NCBI RefSeq assembly: GCF_001854185.1 | Contig: NZ_CP017603.1 | Coordinates: 3,224,001 to 3,288,000, forward strand | From: Clostridium formicaceticum | Lineage (GTDB): Bacteria; Bacillota; Clostridia; Peptostreptococcales; Natronincolaceae | Direction of reading: 5' to 3' | Length of the DNA: 64,000 bases | Part shown: positions 1-8,272 of the stretch, piece by piece | Layout: each line of letters begins with the position of its first letter | How positions within the stretch are numbered: the first letter of the stretch is position 1 | Translations under genes and position numbers: made by a program | Notes under the pieces: generated by a model | Database searches by the model: none | Told to the model about the DNA's origin: nothing | Seen by the model: the letters and a program-made list of their open reading frames with translations, nothing else

Positions 1-555
1 AGAAAAGTAGTTATCTTTGATGATATTGACATATCAATAGCCATAGAAAGAGAAGTTGACGGAAAGAAAGTACCGTTACCTTATGTTATTCGAAAAACAA
101 ATGAAAAAAGTATTTCTGATATCAACCAAGAAATAAAAAGTGGACAAAAACAGTCGATTCAAGGTGAAGATGATTATATTTTAGGTCAAGAAAAGAAGAA
201 TAAGTTTGTGATGAAAATATATTACTGTTTACCAGGTTTTGTAAGAAGATTGATATGGAAATGTATTATGAAAAGCCCTTCATTAACAAAACAAAATATG
301 GGAACTGTAATGATAACCTCTGTAGGCATGATAGGCAAGATTAATGGATGGGTTATACCAGTAAGTATTCATCCGTTATGTTTTGCAATAGGGTCTATAG
401 TTAAGAAACCAGGTATTGTAAAAGATAATATAGAAATAAGAGAGTATCTTTATATGACAGTTTTAGTTGATCACGATATCATTGACGGTGCTCCAGCAGC
501 TAGAGCACTCTCTAAACTCACTAAACTTATTGAAGGTGGATATGGATTAACCTGA
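1..555 (+). CDS. 2-oxoacid dehydrogenase E2-type acyltransferase, C-terminal part
   Basis: Reading frame 1 is open from the first base of the window to a TGA at 553-555, so the gene is cut at its 5' end and only the last 184 residues are visible. They match the catalytic domain of dihydrolipoamide acyltransferases (PF00198), the E2 core of pyruvate/2-oxoacid dehydrogenase complexes, which moves an acyl group from lipoyl-lysine to CoA. The family motif HxxxDG is seen as HDIIDG, with the catalytic His at codon 158 of the visible frame, followed by an Ala/Leu-rich helix as expected at the C-terminus. Lipoyl and E1/E3-binding domains would lie upstream of the window. The ATG at 208 is internal and not a true start. 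What follows is mobile-element debris, so its operon partners must lie to the left. Confidence 0.82.
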   Translation, partial: RKVVIFDDIDISIAIEREVDGKKVPLPYVIRKTNEKSISDINQEIKSGQKQSIQGEDDYILGQEKKNKFVMKIYYCLPGFVRRLIWKCIMKSPSLTKQNMGTVMITSVGMIGKINGWVIPVSIHPLCFAIGSIVKKPGIVKDNIEIREYLYMTVLVDHDIIDGAPAARALSKLTKLIEGGYGLT

Positions 556-772
556 GTTTAGTTTTTATTATACATCTGAGGACAGCCATCCAAGACTGAC
601 TTTGAAACTCAGCGATTTCGACATCAGCTAACAATATGTTTCTACAAGGGTGCTAGATGCACGTTTTATGGGAAAGACTAGTACACCACATCCTTCATCG
701 GGAGAGACACTCTGCAGAGAGGTAGGGTTAGGTGAGGCCATTTCAAGGACGTCGTAAATATTAAAGACGTGA
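556..772. other. Non-coding or fully decayed stretch
   Basis: These 217 bases between the E2 gene and the transposase remnants have no start-to-stop frame with recognisable protein similarity and no convincing terminator. One frame (about 640-755) is open for roughly 38 codons and ends in TAA, but I recognise no family in it. It is probably part of the same mobile-element debris as its right-hand neighbour. Confidence 0.3.
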
Positions 773-1006
773 TTGATTTATTATGTGCAACAATGTTGTG
801 ATTATACAGGGGTAGGTCAAAATTTATTGTGGGACGTAGGGGCGACCTGTGGTCGCCTGTTTATGACTTGGGTGGAACTTCTCTTCAAACTAACAGGAAT
901 AGATCATACAATATGCCCCTGCTGCAGCAAAGGAAAAATGATAAGAAAGATCAAACTAGAACCTCGATGCTATTCATCACCACAGCTAAAAATACGAATA
1001 GCATAG
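773..1006 (+). pseudogene. C-terminal remnant of an IS91-like transposase
   Basis: A short open frame encodes about 60 residues of the kind that end IS91-type (Y2, Zn-binding) transposases: a hydrophobic segment, the phrase LLFKLTG, then CPCCSKGKM and a tail that continues the zinc-ribbon pattern. No start or catalytic region precedes it. A strong hairpin with arms GGCGACC and GGTCGCC (844-860) lies inside. It abuts the truncated IS1182 transposase on the opposite strand, so this is a junction of two dead elements. Assignment rests on memory of family tails and is tentative. Confidence 0.4.
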
Positions 1007-1033
1007 ATAAAAAGTAGTTAAAGCCACCAAGGG

Positions 1034-1258
1034 ATCTGAAATTTCGTTCATGTTCTTAAGCATGAGATACTTGAACAGCTGAACGGGATCTTCTGCACTT
1101 CGTCCCATCGAATCACTATAGTTTTTTTCAACTTCTTCTATGACGAAAGAAAAATCCATTAAATGATTGATTTGCCTTAAAATATGATTTTCTGATATCA
1201 AAATGTAATATAATTCCAGATGATTGCTAAGCATCATTTCATGCTGAAAATTTATCAT
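1034..1258 (-). pseudogene. IS1182-family transposase, N-terminal fragment
   Basis: The reverse strand starts with an ATG at 1258 and encodes about 75 residues typical of the N-terminus of IS1182-family DDE transposases. Recognisable pieces are SNHLELY, an HILRQIN segment, a DFSFV segment and the MGRSAEDPVQLFKYLML stretch. Similarity stops after NEISD near 1034; the frame then runs on with unrelated sequence to 986. A full IS1182 transposase has more than 400 residues, so this is a truncated, inactive copy. Its 5' leader (towards higher coordinates) is cut at 1348 by the IS3 element. Confidence 0.7.
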
Positions 1259-1347
1259 GATAGCCCCCAGTTTTTTAATCTTTACTCATAGTATTCGACA
1301 TCTTGGGACTATTTCCTTTTTGCATAAAAGAAAAACCTTACCATTTT

Positions 1348-1374
1348 TGAACTGCCCCCTGTCAAGTAGACAGT
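1348..1374 (+). repeat. Left terminal inverted repeat of the IS3 element
   Basis: This begins TGAACTGCCCCC and ends AGTAGACAGT; the last ten bases are identical to the inner part of the opposite repeat. Confidence 0.8.
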
Positions 1375-1422
1375 GGAAATAATTAAAAGATGTAGCGTCA
1401 ATCTCGTTGATTGGCGCTATGT

Positions 1423-2326
1423 TTATGCGATTGATCTTGACAGATAACTACGATATTCTAGTGGCGTCATGCAGTCCAGACGTTTCTGATAACGGCTTTT
1501 ATTGTAGTAGTCGATATACTCTTCGATGGCGCATTTGATGCTTTCATAATCAGCGAACTTTTTAAGATGATACATTTCGGATTTTAAAGTTCCCTAAAAC
1601 CCTTCCATAGGTCCATTATCAATACAACGTCCAACGCGGGACATACTTTGAACCATTCCAGCTTGATCAAGTTTCTTCTTAAACACCTTGCTGGTATACT
1701 GAAAACCACGATCACTATGGAAGATAGGTTTTGCATTAGGATAATTTTCAATAGCTTTATTAAAGGTTTCAAACACAAGTATATTGTTATTTGATTTGCC
1801 AATGACATAAGAAACAATGCTCTTGTCTCCAAGATCTAAAATAGCACTCAGGTATGCTTTCTTTCCATCGCCATATTTGAATTCTGTAACATCGGTAAGC
1901 CATTTTTGATGGATATTACTTGCATTAAAATCTCTGTTTAATATATTTTCTGCTGTAATCTCAGGGGTAGATTTTATATAGTTTTTTCTTTTTCTACGAC
2001 ATACAGACTTTAATCCCACACTACGCATAATGCGATATATTCTTTTATGATTGACCATTATGCTGTGTTCACGACGGATTTTAATCGTCATCTGGCGGTA
2101 GCCAAGAATGCCACTTCTTTCTTCATATGACTCTATTACAAGTTTTAAGAGATATTCATTTTCCAGTTCTCTTTGACTTTTCTCTCGGCGAAGCCATTTA
2201 TGATATGCTGAACGACTGATTTCTAAGATTTCACAAAGAATTGATGTTGTATAGCCTTTTTCTGAAGATAGCGCCTGAATAGCAAGGTATTTATGCTCAT
2301 GTTTGATAAGATTTAACCTCGCCCCC
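1423..2326 (-). pseudogene. IS3 transposase OrfB (DDE integrase), premature TAG
   Basis: This is the catalytic half of the IS3 transposase. The frame opens at the end of orfA through a -1 shift near a run of five G (2322-2326) and continues through an HTH_21-like part, then the rve integrase core. The DDE triad is visible: D in LTDVTEF, D in HSDRG, and E in GPMEGF with the canonical 35-residue D-E spacing. Directly after EGF the codon is TAG (1594-1596) where the family has Trp (FWGTLKSE). The rest of the domain resumes in the same frame for 56 codons to TAA at 1423-1425. The protein is therefore cut just after the catalytic Glu and lacks its C-terminal helix region. Confidence 0.85.
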
Positions 2327-2996
2327 TTTCGATTTCTTCCAACTTTTTTAATAGAGCATTTTCCATTTCTAAACGTTTATTTTTGGCTTCTAGTAGCTGC
2401 ATTTGTGCTTTAAGTTTCTCAACTTCCGTCAGTTGATCTTCTGGCTTACATTTCCCTCTTCGATCTAAAAGTCCATCAATTCCTGATTCTTCGAATTTTA
2501 TCACCCAGCTACGCACTTGCTGGTATGAAACCTGATATTTTCTAGAAGTTCCATTATAGTCCGTTCCATTTTCTATGCAATATCCAACAATAGCAATTCG
2601 TTCTTCTAAGGTTGTTCTTCTTCCTTTAGTCATGATTCGATTCTCCCCTGCTTCTGATGATTTAATCTCTTCATGACTATTATACTTCATAATCCAGTTT
2701 TGAAGTTGTTTCTTTGAACGCAATCCATATTTCATGCTAATATCCAAAGCGGAACCATTTCCTGCTAAATATTCTTCTACAGCTTTAATTTTTAGTTCCT
2801 TAGAATAGCCGATATTTCTTGTCATAGGCAATAATCCCAATTCTCCCTTTGACTCATAAATCTTAATCCATTCTCTTACCGTAGTATTGCCAACTGATAG
2901 TTCTTCACATATTTGTGCAACGCTCTTTTTAGATTTTAAATAGTCTTCTACTGCTGCTATTTTTATTTCGGATGGTACATTAGATTTTCTCCCCAT
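2313..2996 (-). CDS. IS3-family transposase OrfA (helix-turn-helix)
   Basis: A 227-residue protein with three helix-turn-helix units in tandem, about residues 8-50, 65-105 and 127-175. Each has the KxxAVEDYL...V...WIxxYE pattern of IS150-type OrfA. A C-terminal leucine-zipper coiled coil follows (about 185-222). OrfA binds the inverted repeats and is joined to OrfB by programmed -1 frameshifting; its last codons overlap the OrfB frame. It is longer than the ~100-residue OrfA of IS3 itself, as is normal for the IS150 branch. It is intact here, although OrfB is not. Confidence 0.85.
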   Translation of the reverse strand: MGRKSNVPSEIKIAAVEDYLKSKKSVAQICEELSVGNTTVREWIKIYESKGELGLLPMTRNIGYSKELKIKAVEEYLAGNGSALDISMKYGLRSKKQLQNWIMKYNSHEEIKSSEAGENRIMTKGRRTTLEERIAIVGYCIENGTDYNGTSRKYQVSYQQVRSWVIKFEESGIDGLLDRRGKCKPEDQLTEVEKLKAQMQLLEAKNKRLEMENALLKKLEEIERGRG

Positions 2997-3035
2997 AATA
3001 AAACTCCCCTCATAATAAACAGTTATATTATTTTA

Positions 3036-3062
3036 ACTGTCTACTACAAGGGGAGCATATCA
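3036..3062 (-). repeat. Right terminal inverted repeat of the IS3 element
   Basis: Read on the minus strand from 3062 it begins TGATATGCTCCCC and ends AGTAGACAGT. It pairs with 1348-1374 at 20 of 27 positions without gaps. Confidence 0.8.
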
Positions 3063-3148
3063 AAAGTAATACGGTTTTTATCATTTAATTTTTTAAGCAA
3101 AGATTCCATTTTTTATAGATGAGATTATATGTTACATGAAAATAAATG

Positions 3149-3197
3149 TTGACAGAATTTCCATATAATGATATCGCAGATAACGATATTCATTATC
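3149..3197 (+). promoter_or_regulatory. Fur box with upstream -35 element
   Basis: GATAACGATATTCATTATC at 3179-3197 matches the classical 19-bp Fur box (GATAATGATAATCATTATC) at 17 of 19 positions. A consensus -35 TTGACA stands at 3149-3154; the -10 at 17-bp spacing (TATCGC, 3172-3177) is poor and abuts the box, so binding would occlude the polymerase. The site points rightwards to the broken FMN-binding lipoprotein gene, 340 bases away. This suggests the locus was iron-regulated before decay. Confidence 0.65.
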
Positions 3198-3267
3198 ATT
3201 GAATTAATGTCTATATCGTGTAATATATTAACTAATACATAAGAAAGTGTGGAGAGGAAAGTTTAGT

Positions 3268-3462
3268 ATAATGCTTATAGAGAAATCCATGTAGGCTTTG
3301 GATTATTAGTACTATAATAATTATTATTATTTCATATAATGGTTATCTTGCTACTAGTAACCAAAAACAGACTTACACCATAGACAAAATGATTCACCAG
3401 TTAATTAAAGCTTGTTTGCGTTACAAATATTACCAATAGGAGGTAAGGTAATAGTTTGGTGA
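3268..3462 (+). pseudogene. Decayed short coding segments, possibly a membrane protein
   Basis: Between the Fur box and the lipoprotein gene, pieces in different frames look like parts of one protein: YREIHVGFGLLV, then an Ile-rich stretch, QTYTIDKMIHQL, and LQILPIGGKVIVW before a TGA at 3460. The order resembles small PepSY-type membrane proteins (helix, loop with a conserved His, helix). At least two frame changes separate the pieces. Nothing intact can be translated. The family suggestion is weak. Confidence 0.25.
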
Positions 3463-3536
3463 GTTAATTTGTGATAATGTTTAATAGTTTTTATACTTAA
3501 TATGACTAAAAAAACAAAAACAGAAAGGAGAAAGTC

Positions 3537-4028
3537 ATGAAAAAGTTTTTACTAATGGGGTTAATAATAATTCTAGGAAGTTCATTGGTTTTAGGAGGAT
3601 GCACAACTACTGAAGAATCTGAAGAAGTAAGCGTAGACAAAGATGAACTAGTTGTCTCTAGTAATGATAATATTGTAGTAACCTATGATAATGGAAGATA
3701 CAGAGGTACATATGGAGATAGAGGAGACCAACAAATAAGCATCGAGTTTCATTTAGAAGACAATATTATTAAAGACTTAAGCTATAGACATTTATAACAT
3801 TCAGGCAAAGACTATCGTCAAATGGAAGAAGGGGATGAATTTTATCCTATTGTAATACAACACCAACAAGTCTTAGAGTACTTAGAAGGTAAACCACTTG
3901 AAGTTATTTATGACCTCCATAATACAGGTGATTTTGTGGAAGATATTGATACATTTACCGGAGCTACAATTAGGGGTAACAAAATATTTTCTGCAATTAA
4001 AGATGGTTTAAATAGAGGGCTTTATTAG
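3537..4028 (+). pseudogene. FMN-binding-domain lipoprotein, in-frame TAA
   Basis: An ATG with a good SD (AAAGGAG) starts a lipoprotein: signal peptide MKKFLLMGLIIILGSSLVLGGC with lipobox LGGC, then an acidic linker and an FMN_bind-like domain. A TAA at 3795-3797 interrupts it after YRHL, and the same frame continues from HSGKDYRQ to TAG at 4026-4028. The end contains DTFTGATIRGNK, the D-x-x-TGAT motif that in FMN_bind proteins (NqrC/RnfG, PepSY-linked lipoproteins) carries covalent FMN on Thr. The uninterrupted product would have about 163 residues. The neighbouring Fur box fits an extracytoplasmic electron-transfer role under iron control. It could still be a sequencing error. Confidence 0.7.
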
Positions 4029-4055
4029 TTCAGAACAGCATCTAACAGTGCTAGG

Positions 4056-4080
4056 AACTTAAAGTTATTAAGTTGTTTTA
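4056..4080 (+). terminator. Weak hairpin after the lipoprotein pseudogene
   Basis: AACTTAA at 4056-4062 pairs with TTAAGTT at 4068-4074 and is followed by GTTTTA. It is AT-rich and short, so it is at best a weak terminator. Confidence 0.3.
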
Positions 4081-4109
4081 ATATAGATATCCAATTACAA
4101 AGAAATGAC

Positions 4110-4157
4110 AGATCCCAGCTAACAAAGAGGAAATTCTAAATGCAGGGATCTTTTTTT
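4110..4157 (+). terminator. Rho-independent terminator with a long loop
   Basis: AGATCCC at 4110-4116 pairs with GGGATCT at 4145-4151, which runs into a T tract to 4157. The 28-base loop is long for a terminator. The rest of 4158-4357 holds no gene I can identify. Confidence 0.55.
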
Positions 4158-4357
4158 GGAATATTACATCCTAATGCCCCATGATTTTTTCTTCCCTTTG
4201 GGGAAAAGCTCAATAAAGATAATCGTTGAGTTAAGCTCGCTGAAATAATATTCTGGTGGGAAATTGAAGACGCTACGCTAAACTAAAAAATTGAGCAGTG
4301 TGAGTCAAGAAAGTTTTTAGGTATCTTGCTATGATAGATGTAGGAGGTGTATGTACT

Positions 4358-5260
4358 ATGGAATCATGGCAAGCGGTACAGCAAACTTTAGATTTTATTG
4401 AAAACAACTTATCAGAGAAAATCGGAATTGAACAGTTATCACAGATGGCATGTTTATCACCCTTTTATTATCAGAGATTGTTCCGGCGTTTAGTGAGTAA
4501 GCCTGTAATGGAATATGTGAAATTACGACGATTGGCAAATGCATCGGAAGCTTTAACTAGTGGGAACCACCGCATTATTGATGTGGGGCTGGCATTAGGA
4601 TTTGAACATCATGAAACCTTTACACGCTCTTTTAAGGATGCATATGGTTTAACCCCTGATGCTTACCGCAAACAACCAAGGCCCTTATCCCATTTCATCA
4701 AACCAGACTTATCTATGAAGTATCACTTAATAGATGAAAATGTACCACTTGTGGCAAATGGAATTATTTTAGAAGTAAGTCGGCGAAATTTTCGGCGAAA
4801 TTTACCGTTTTCTCGTCATTTTACTGGATTATCTATTGAAACTAAATTTTCTGATAACCCAAGCATAGACTTCTTAGCGGAGCTATGGCATAATTTTCAC
4901 AATAAAAAAAGTGTTATTGATAACTTAAAACAAGATGGAAATGAAATAGGTGTCGGCAGCCCAAGTGAAAAAGAAGGTTATCTTCGGTATTTTGCAGGTG
5001 CAGAGGTAGATAGCTCTAATACTCAAAATGAATTTACTCATTTTGAAATGTCTGCTGGGAAGTATGTAGTTTGTAGGTTTGAAGCAGAAAACTTTCATCT
5101 TCTGACAACCGATGCACTGGATAAAGCGGTTAAATATATGTATGGAACTTGGCTCTTAAAAAATGAAATAAAAACAGAACTTTTAATGTTAGAATTGTAC
5201 TTGGATATTTCACCAGAAGGTACTGCTATGGAAATCTGGTTTAAAATAATAGATGATTAG
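4358..5260 (+). CDS. AraC-family regulator with GyrI-like effector domain
   Basis: A 300-residue transcription regulator. Residues 1-105 form the two helix-turn-helix motifs of AraC/XylS, including the GFEHHETFTRSFK and YGLTPDAYRK signature. Residues ~120-300 resemble the GyrI/SoxS-type effector-binding fold found in Rob, BmrR and TipA, which binds small hydrophobic ligands. The start at 4358 is chosen because AGGAGGT at 4342-4348 lies nine bases upstream; an in-frame ATG at 4331 has no such site. It is monocistronic, followed by remnants. Its target is unknown; multidrug or antibiotic response is the usual role of this architecture. Confidence 0.8.
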   Translation: MESWQAVQQTLDFIENNLSEKIGIEQLSQMACLSPFYYQRLFRRLVSKPVMEYVKLRRLANASEALTSGNHRIIDVGLALGFEHHETFTRSFKDAYGLTPDAYRKQPRPLSHFIKPDLSMKYHLIDENVPLVANGIILEVSRRNFRRNLPFSRHFTGLSIETKFSDNPSIDFLAELWHNFHNKKSVIDNLKQDGNEIGVGSPSEKEGYLRYFAGAEVDSSNTQNEFTHFEMSAGKYVVCRFEAENFHLLTTDALDKAVKYMYGTWLLKNEIKTELLMLELYLDISPEGTAMEIWFKIIDD

Positions 5261-5364
5261 AATCTTTCAAATCAACAAGATTATTAAGCTTACTTTCAGC
5301 TTTAAGGCATCGGATGGTTCATTGTGTTATCTAAAAAACTGTAGAAAATTTTTCAAGATTTTTC

Positions 5365-5395
5365 TTGACTCTCCTGTTAGGGGAGAATATATATT
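5365..5395 (+). promoter_or_regulatory. MerR-family type promoter/operator (19-bp spacer)
   Basis: TTGACT (5365-5370) and TATATT (5390-5395) are separated by exactly 19 bp, and the spacer contains a CTCC...GGAG dyad (5371-5374 and 5382-5385). Over-long spacers with a central dyad are the hallmark of promoters untwisted by MerR-type activators, and this CTCCTNTTAGGGGAG form is common at autoregulated BmrR/TipA-like genes. No regulator gene follows, only the coding tail beginning at 5390. Confidence 0.65.
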
Positions 5396-5536
5396 GAAAT
5401 TATTACATGGATTGCTGATAATGGATATACTCACAGTGACAATCCAAGAGAATCATATATTGATGGCATTTGGAATAAGGAAAATGAAAATGACTGGCTG
5501 ACGGAATTGCAAGTGCCTGTAATGAAAAATAAATAG
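5390..5536 (+). pseudogene. C-terminal remnant of a MerR-type effector-binding domain
   Basis: In the frame ending at TAG 5534-5536 the last 48 codons encode the standard end of a GyrI-like ligand-binding domain: WIADNGYTHSDNPRESYIDG, then WLTELQVPV. Typical BmrR/TipA-like regulators end in this way (a Trp/Asn/Gly turn, a P-RE-Y segment, TEL-PV). The start, DNA-binding part and most of the sensor are missing. The fragment begins inside the -10 box of a MerR-type promoter, so an internal deletion seems to have joined promoter and gene tail. The upstream AraC protein has its own complete C-terminus, so this is not its extension. Confidence 0.6.
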
Positions 5537-5590
5537 TTAAAGTGGTAGAAAGAACACTTCACTCAGGGTAGGCAGATATGTTTTCTATTC

Positions 5591-5630
5591 ATATAAAAAT
5601 CCCGCGAAGAATTGCGGGACTTTTTATATG
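5591..5630. terminator. Bidirectional rho-independent terminator
   Basis: CCCGC (5601-5605) and GCGGG (5614-5618) form the core of a hairpin extended by complementary A-rich and T-rich flanks (CATATAAAAA and TTTTTATATG), so it can end transcription in both directions. Confidence 0.75.
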
Positions 5631-5723
5631 AATATCATGTTTCCATAAGCAAATGAAGAAAAGAGTAAACATCACAAATTTTTATCTAAGTTTAGCTATA
5701 TATTGTGGAAATAATGGAACCAA

Positions 5724-6236
5724 GTGGGAAAATTGGCCGACAATAAATTCCATCAAATGAAAGAAATAGTATTGGCAGGAGGTTGTTTTTGGGGAATAGA
5801 AGCATATCTTTCCCGGATACCAGGGGCGAAAGAAACAAAGGTGGGCTATGCAAATGGACATGCAGAAAACCCAACCTATGAAGAAGTATGCACATCTGAA
5901 ACAGGACACACAGAAGCTTGCTATGTTGCATTTGATGAAAAAATTATTGATCTGGAAAGCTTGCTGAATGACTTTTGGAAAGTAATTGATCCCACCACAC
6001 GAAATCGACAAGGACCAGATATAGGCAGCCAATACAGGACAGGCATCTACTATATAAAAGAAGCAGATTTGGAAGTCATTCTAAAAACCAAAGAACAGCA
6101 GCAGAAACGATATGCCAGACCTATTGTAACGGAAATTGAACCTTTAACATGCTTTTATCCTGCTGAAGAATATCATCAAAAATATCTGGAAAAGAATCCG
6201 AGGGGATATTGTCATATTGATTTAAATAGTTTGTAA
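5724..6236 (+). CDS. msrA: Peptide-methionine (S)-S-oxide reductase
   Basis: The enzyme reduces methionine-S-sulfoxide in proteins and free Met(O), using a Cys sulfenic-acid mechanism recycled by thioredoxin. The catalytic motif GCFWG is near the N-terminus, and the family blocks [35 protein letters not shown] and the final AEEYHQKYL are all present. The length of 170 residues is normal. The start is uncertain: GTG at 5724 gives ten residues of leader more than usual, ATG at 5757 gives the compact form, and neither has a clear SD. It stands alone, convergent with the kinase gene on the other strand. Confidence 0.92.
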   Translation: MGKLADNKFHQMKEIVLAGGCFWGIEAYLSRIPGAKETKVGYANGHAENPTYEEVCTSETGHTEACYVAFDEKIIDLESLLNDFWKVIDPTTRNRQGPDIGSQYRTGIYYIKEADLEVILKTKEQQQKRYARPIVTEIEPLTCFYPAEEYHQKYLEKNPRGYCHIDLNSL

Positions 6237-6370
6237 ATATGGTTATCATTGAAATAGATAGCGTTGACAAAATCATGTTGAAAAAAGAACCCTATCTATG
6301 GCATTTTGTCTCTTAAAGAGTTGGGAATAAGCCGCTTATTATTGAGAAGGAAACGATTAAATTATTTCAT

Positions 6371-8272
6371 TTAGAAATAGATATCTGAAAACTCAATATG
6401 TATTCTTTCTACATTTGTTTCACCAATCGTTTTAGCCTCTTGCAAGGAGCGTTGTTGACTAACTAACCGTATTGGAAGTGAGATGGTGAACTGGCTTCCA
6501 TTATTCAATTGACTTTTTGCAGAAATCCTACCTCCATGCATTTCAACCAGAGATTTTACTAAAGCCAAGCCTATGCCACTGCCTTCATGATTCCTGGATA
6601 AAGACTTATCTACTTGTGAAAATCTATTAAATATATCATCTAATTTTTCCTGAGGTATGCCTATCCCAGAATCCTTTATGGCGATGATTACTTCATTATT
6701 ATCTACGCTTATTTTGACATTTATTTTTCCTCCTGATTCCGTAAATTTAACGGCATTCGAAAGAAGGTTAAGTATGATTCTTTCAATTTTTTCAGGATCA
6801 CAGGCTATAATGAGGCGATTTATGTTAGTATGAAATTTTATGCTTAAGCCTGTGTTTTTTATATAATCCTCGACTGACAGTACAATATCTTTTATAAGTT
6901 TTACTATATCAAAGTTTTTAAAGTTAGGGGTGTAAAATCCAGCGTCAATCCTAGTTATATCAATCAAGTTATTGACAATTCTTAAAAGTCTGTAACAATT
7001 TTGCTTCATCCTTTTTTGCGTTTTCTTGTATTTGTCTATGCATTCACTGTATTTATCTGCATTTATATGCAACTCTTGTAATTGTAGGCTACCTAGGATG
7101 ATATTAATAGGGGTTCTAAGCTCATGGGAAAGATTCGCAAAAAAATCTGTTCTTAACTTTTCCAAATAGATTTTTTCATCTAACTCTCTTTTTATTTTCT
7201 TTTTTTCAGTAACATCGTTAATTACACCTACCATACTAAGAAGTTTGCCGCTACCTATATCTTTCTGGATAGATACACCTTTTACACGTAACCATGCGTA
7301 CTCTCCTATTTTTTTCTTAAATCTTACTTCATGACTAAAACGATGAACTTCATTTCTGCAACATTTATATATGATGCCTATAAATTCGCTAACATCTTTG
7401 GGATGTATTAGTTTTACTAGTTCACTACAATCTTTTATAGTTTCATCTTCTCCATAACCTAATATATTAAAAAAAGCTTTGCTAAAATAAACTTCGTTTG
7501 TTTCAATATTCCATTCCCAAATGCCATCTCCTGTAGCGCTAAGAACATATCGCAAGATTTCCATATCTTTGTTTTTCTTAAATGGTTTAGCATCTGTAGA
7601 CTCATGATCAGTTCCTGTCTCTAAGGTAAAATGTTTTCTAAGGGATATTCTTTCAGCGTGCTCTCTTAGCTGTTCTTTAATATTCACATAATATGGATTC
7701 GGTTTAATTAATTCTATGCCATTGATTATGGCTGTGTGTTTTTTTATCATATCTTCTAAAATAAAAATAGGGAACTTTCTTTTATCAAAGACACATAAAT
7801 ATAGATGATTATCATAAAAATGCATCGAATGGGTATTTGATAGCATTTCATATTCCATGAGGGCATGAAGAGTTTTTTCTGTACCATCAGCTGCAAAAAT
7901 CATTTCAGCTAATACCCTAAAACCATGAAATTTTTCTCTTTTTATCATTTGCAACTGTTCATTCCAATATTCTAATGTTTTATAAGGATTAAAGCCAGCT
8001 GGGTTCTGATAAACGTTTTTGACATTATTAATAATCAACTGCCCTGAAGCCAGAGATTTATGTGTATCTATATTTTTCTTTTCAAGATCTTCAAGTAATA
8101 GAGCTTTAGGATACTCATCAATTATACATAGTACTTTTTCATCATGAATTAGTCCTTCTATGATATAATGAACAGCAATATGCCTGTAGTCATCCATATT
8201 GCTATACAATAAACAAGCATGGTCACCGAAAGTTAGTTGTTGTGACTTATCAGTGTTTTTCAACATTGTCAT
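6371..8272 (-). CDS. MEDS-PAS sensor histidine kinase
   Basis: A 633-residue, apparently soluble kinase. Residues ~12-200 resemble the MEDS domain (DcmR-like sensory region: GDHACLLY near the start, RVLAEM and CVFDKRKFP later), known from methanogen and Clostridia regulators. Residues ~245-360 are a PAS/PAC sensor (GIWEWNIETNEVYFS...). Then come HisKA with the phospho-acceptor in SHELRTP (His383) and a HATPase_c with N box (NLLSNAVKFT), DSGIGIP, and GSGIGLALV. No membrane segment is visible. The start at 8272 is chosen for the AGGGGG SD just upstream; the longer frame to 8344 has none. No response regulator is adjacent, so it is an orphan kinase. Ligand unknown. Confidence 0.82.
   Translation of the reverse strand: MTMLKNTDKSQQLTFGDHACLLYSNMDDYRHIAVHYIIEGLIHDEKVLCIIDEYPKALLLEDLEKKNIDTHKSLASGQLIINNVKNVYQNPAGFNPYKTLEYWNEQLQMIKREKFHGFRVLAEMIFAADGTEKTLHALMEYEMLSNTHSMHFYDNHLYLCVFDKRKFPIFILEDMIKKHTAIINGIELIKPNPYYVNIKEQLREHAERISLRKHFTLETGTDHESTDAKPFKKNKDMEILRYVLSATGDGIWEWNIETNEVYFSKAFFNILGYGEDETIKDCSELVKLIHPKDVSEFIGIIYKCCRNEVHRFSHEVRFKKKIGEYAWLRVKGVSIQKDIGSGKLLSMVGVINDVTEKKKIKRELDEKIYLEKLRTDFFANLSHELRTPINIILGSLQLQELHINADKYSECIDKYKKTQKRMKQNCYRLLRIVNNLIDITRIDAGFYTPNFKNFDIVKLIKDIVLSVEDYIKNTGLSIKFHTNINRLIIACDPEKIERIILNLLSNAVKFTESGGKINVKISVDNNEVIIAIKDSGIGIPQEKLDDIFNRFSQVDKSLSRNHEGSGIGLALVKSLVEMHGGRISAKSQLNNGSQFTISLPIRLVSQQRSLQEAKTIGETNVERIHIEFSDIYF

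Larger units (their letters stand above)
1348..3062 (-). mobile_element. IS3-family insertion sequence (IS150-like), orfB with nonsense mutation
   Basis: A 1,715-bp element is bounded by imperfect inverted repeats at 1348-1374 and 3036-3062 that match at 20 of 27 positions and share an identical 10-base inner block. The outer ends are TG...CA as usual for IS3. It carries orfA and orfB on the minus strand in the -1 frameshift arrangement of the family. I see no obvious 3-4 bp target duplication (TTT on the left, AAA on the right). The insertion lies in the leader of a truncated IS1182 copy, so the elements are nested. The orfB nonsense codon suggests the copy cannot transpose unaided. Confidence 0.85.

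Noticed and set aside
5253-5501. An 82-codon frame after the AraC gene
   Set aside because: It is out of frame with the recognisable effector-domain tail at 5390-5536 and has no family features.
6266-6310. Inverted repeat GACAAAAT...ATTTTGTC between msrA and the kinase gene
   Set aside because: Eight AT-rich base pairs with a 29-base loop and no T run; not a convincing terminator.
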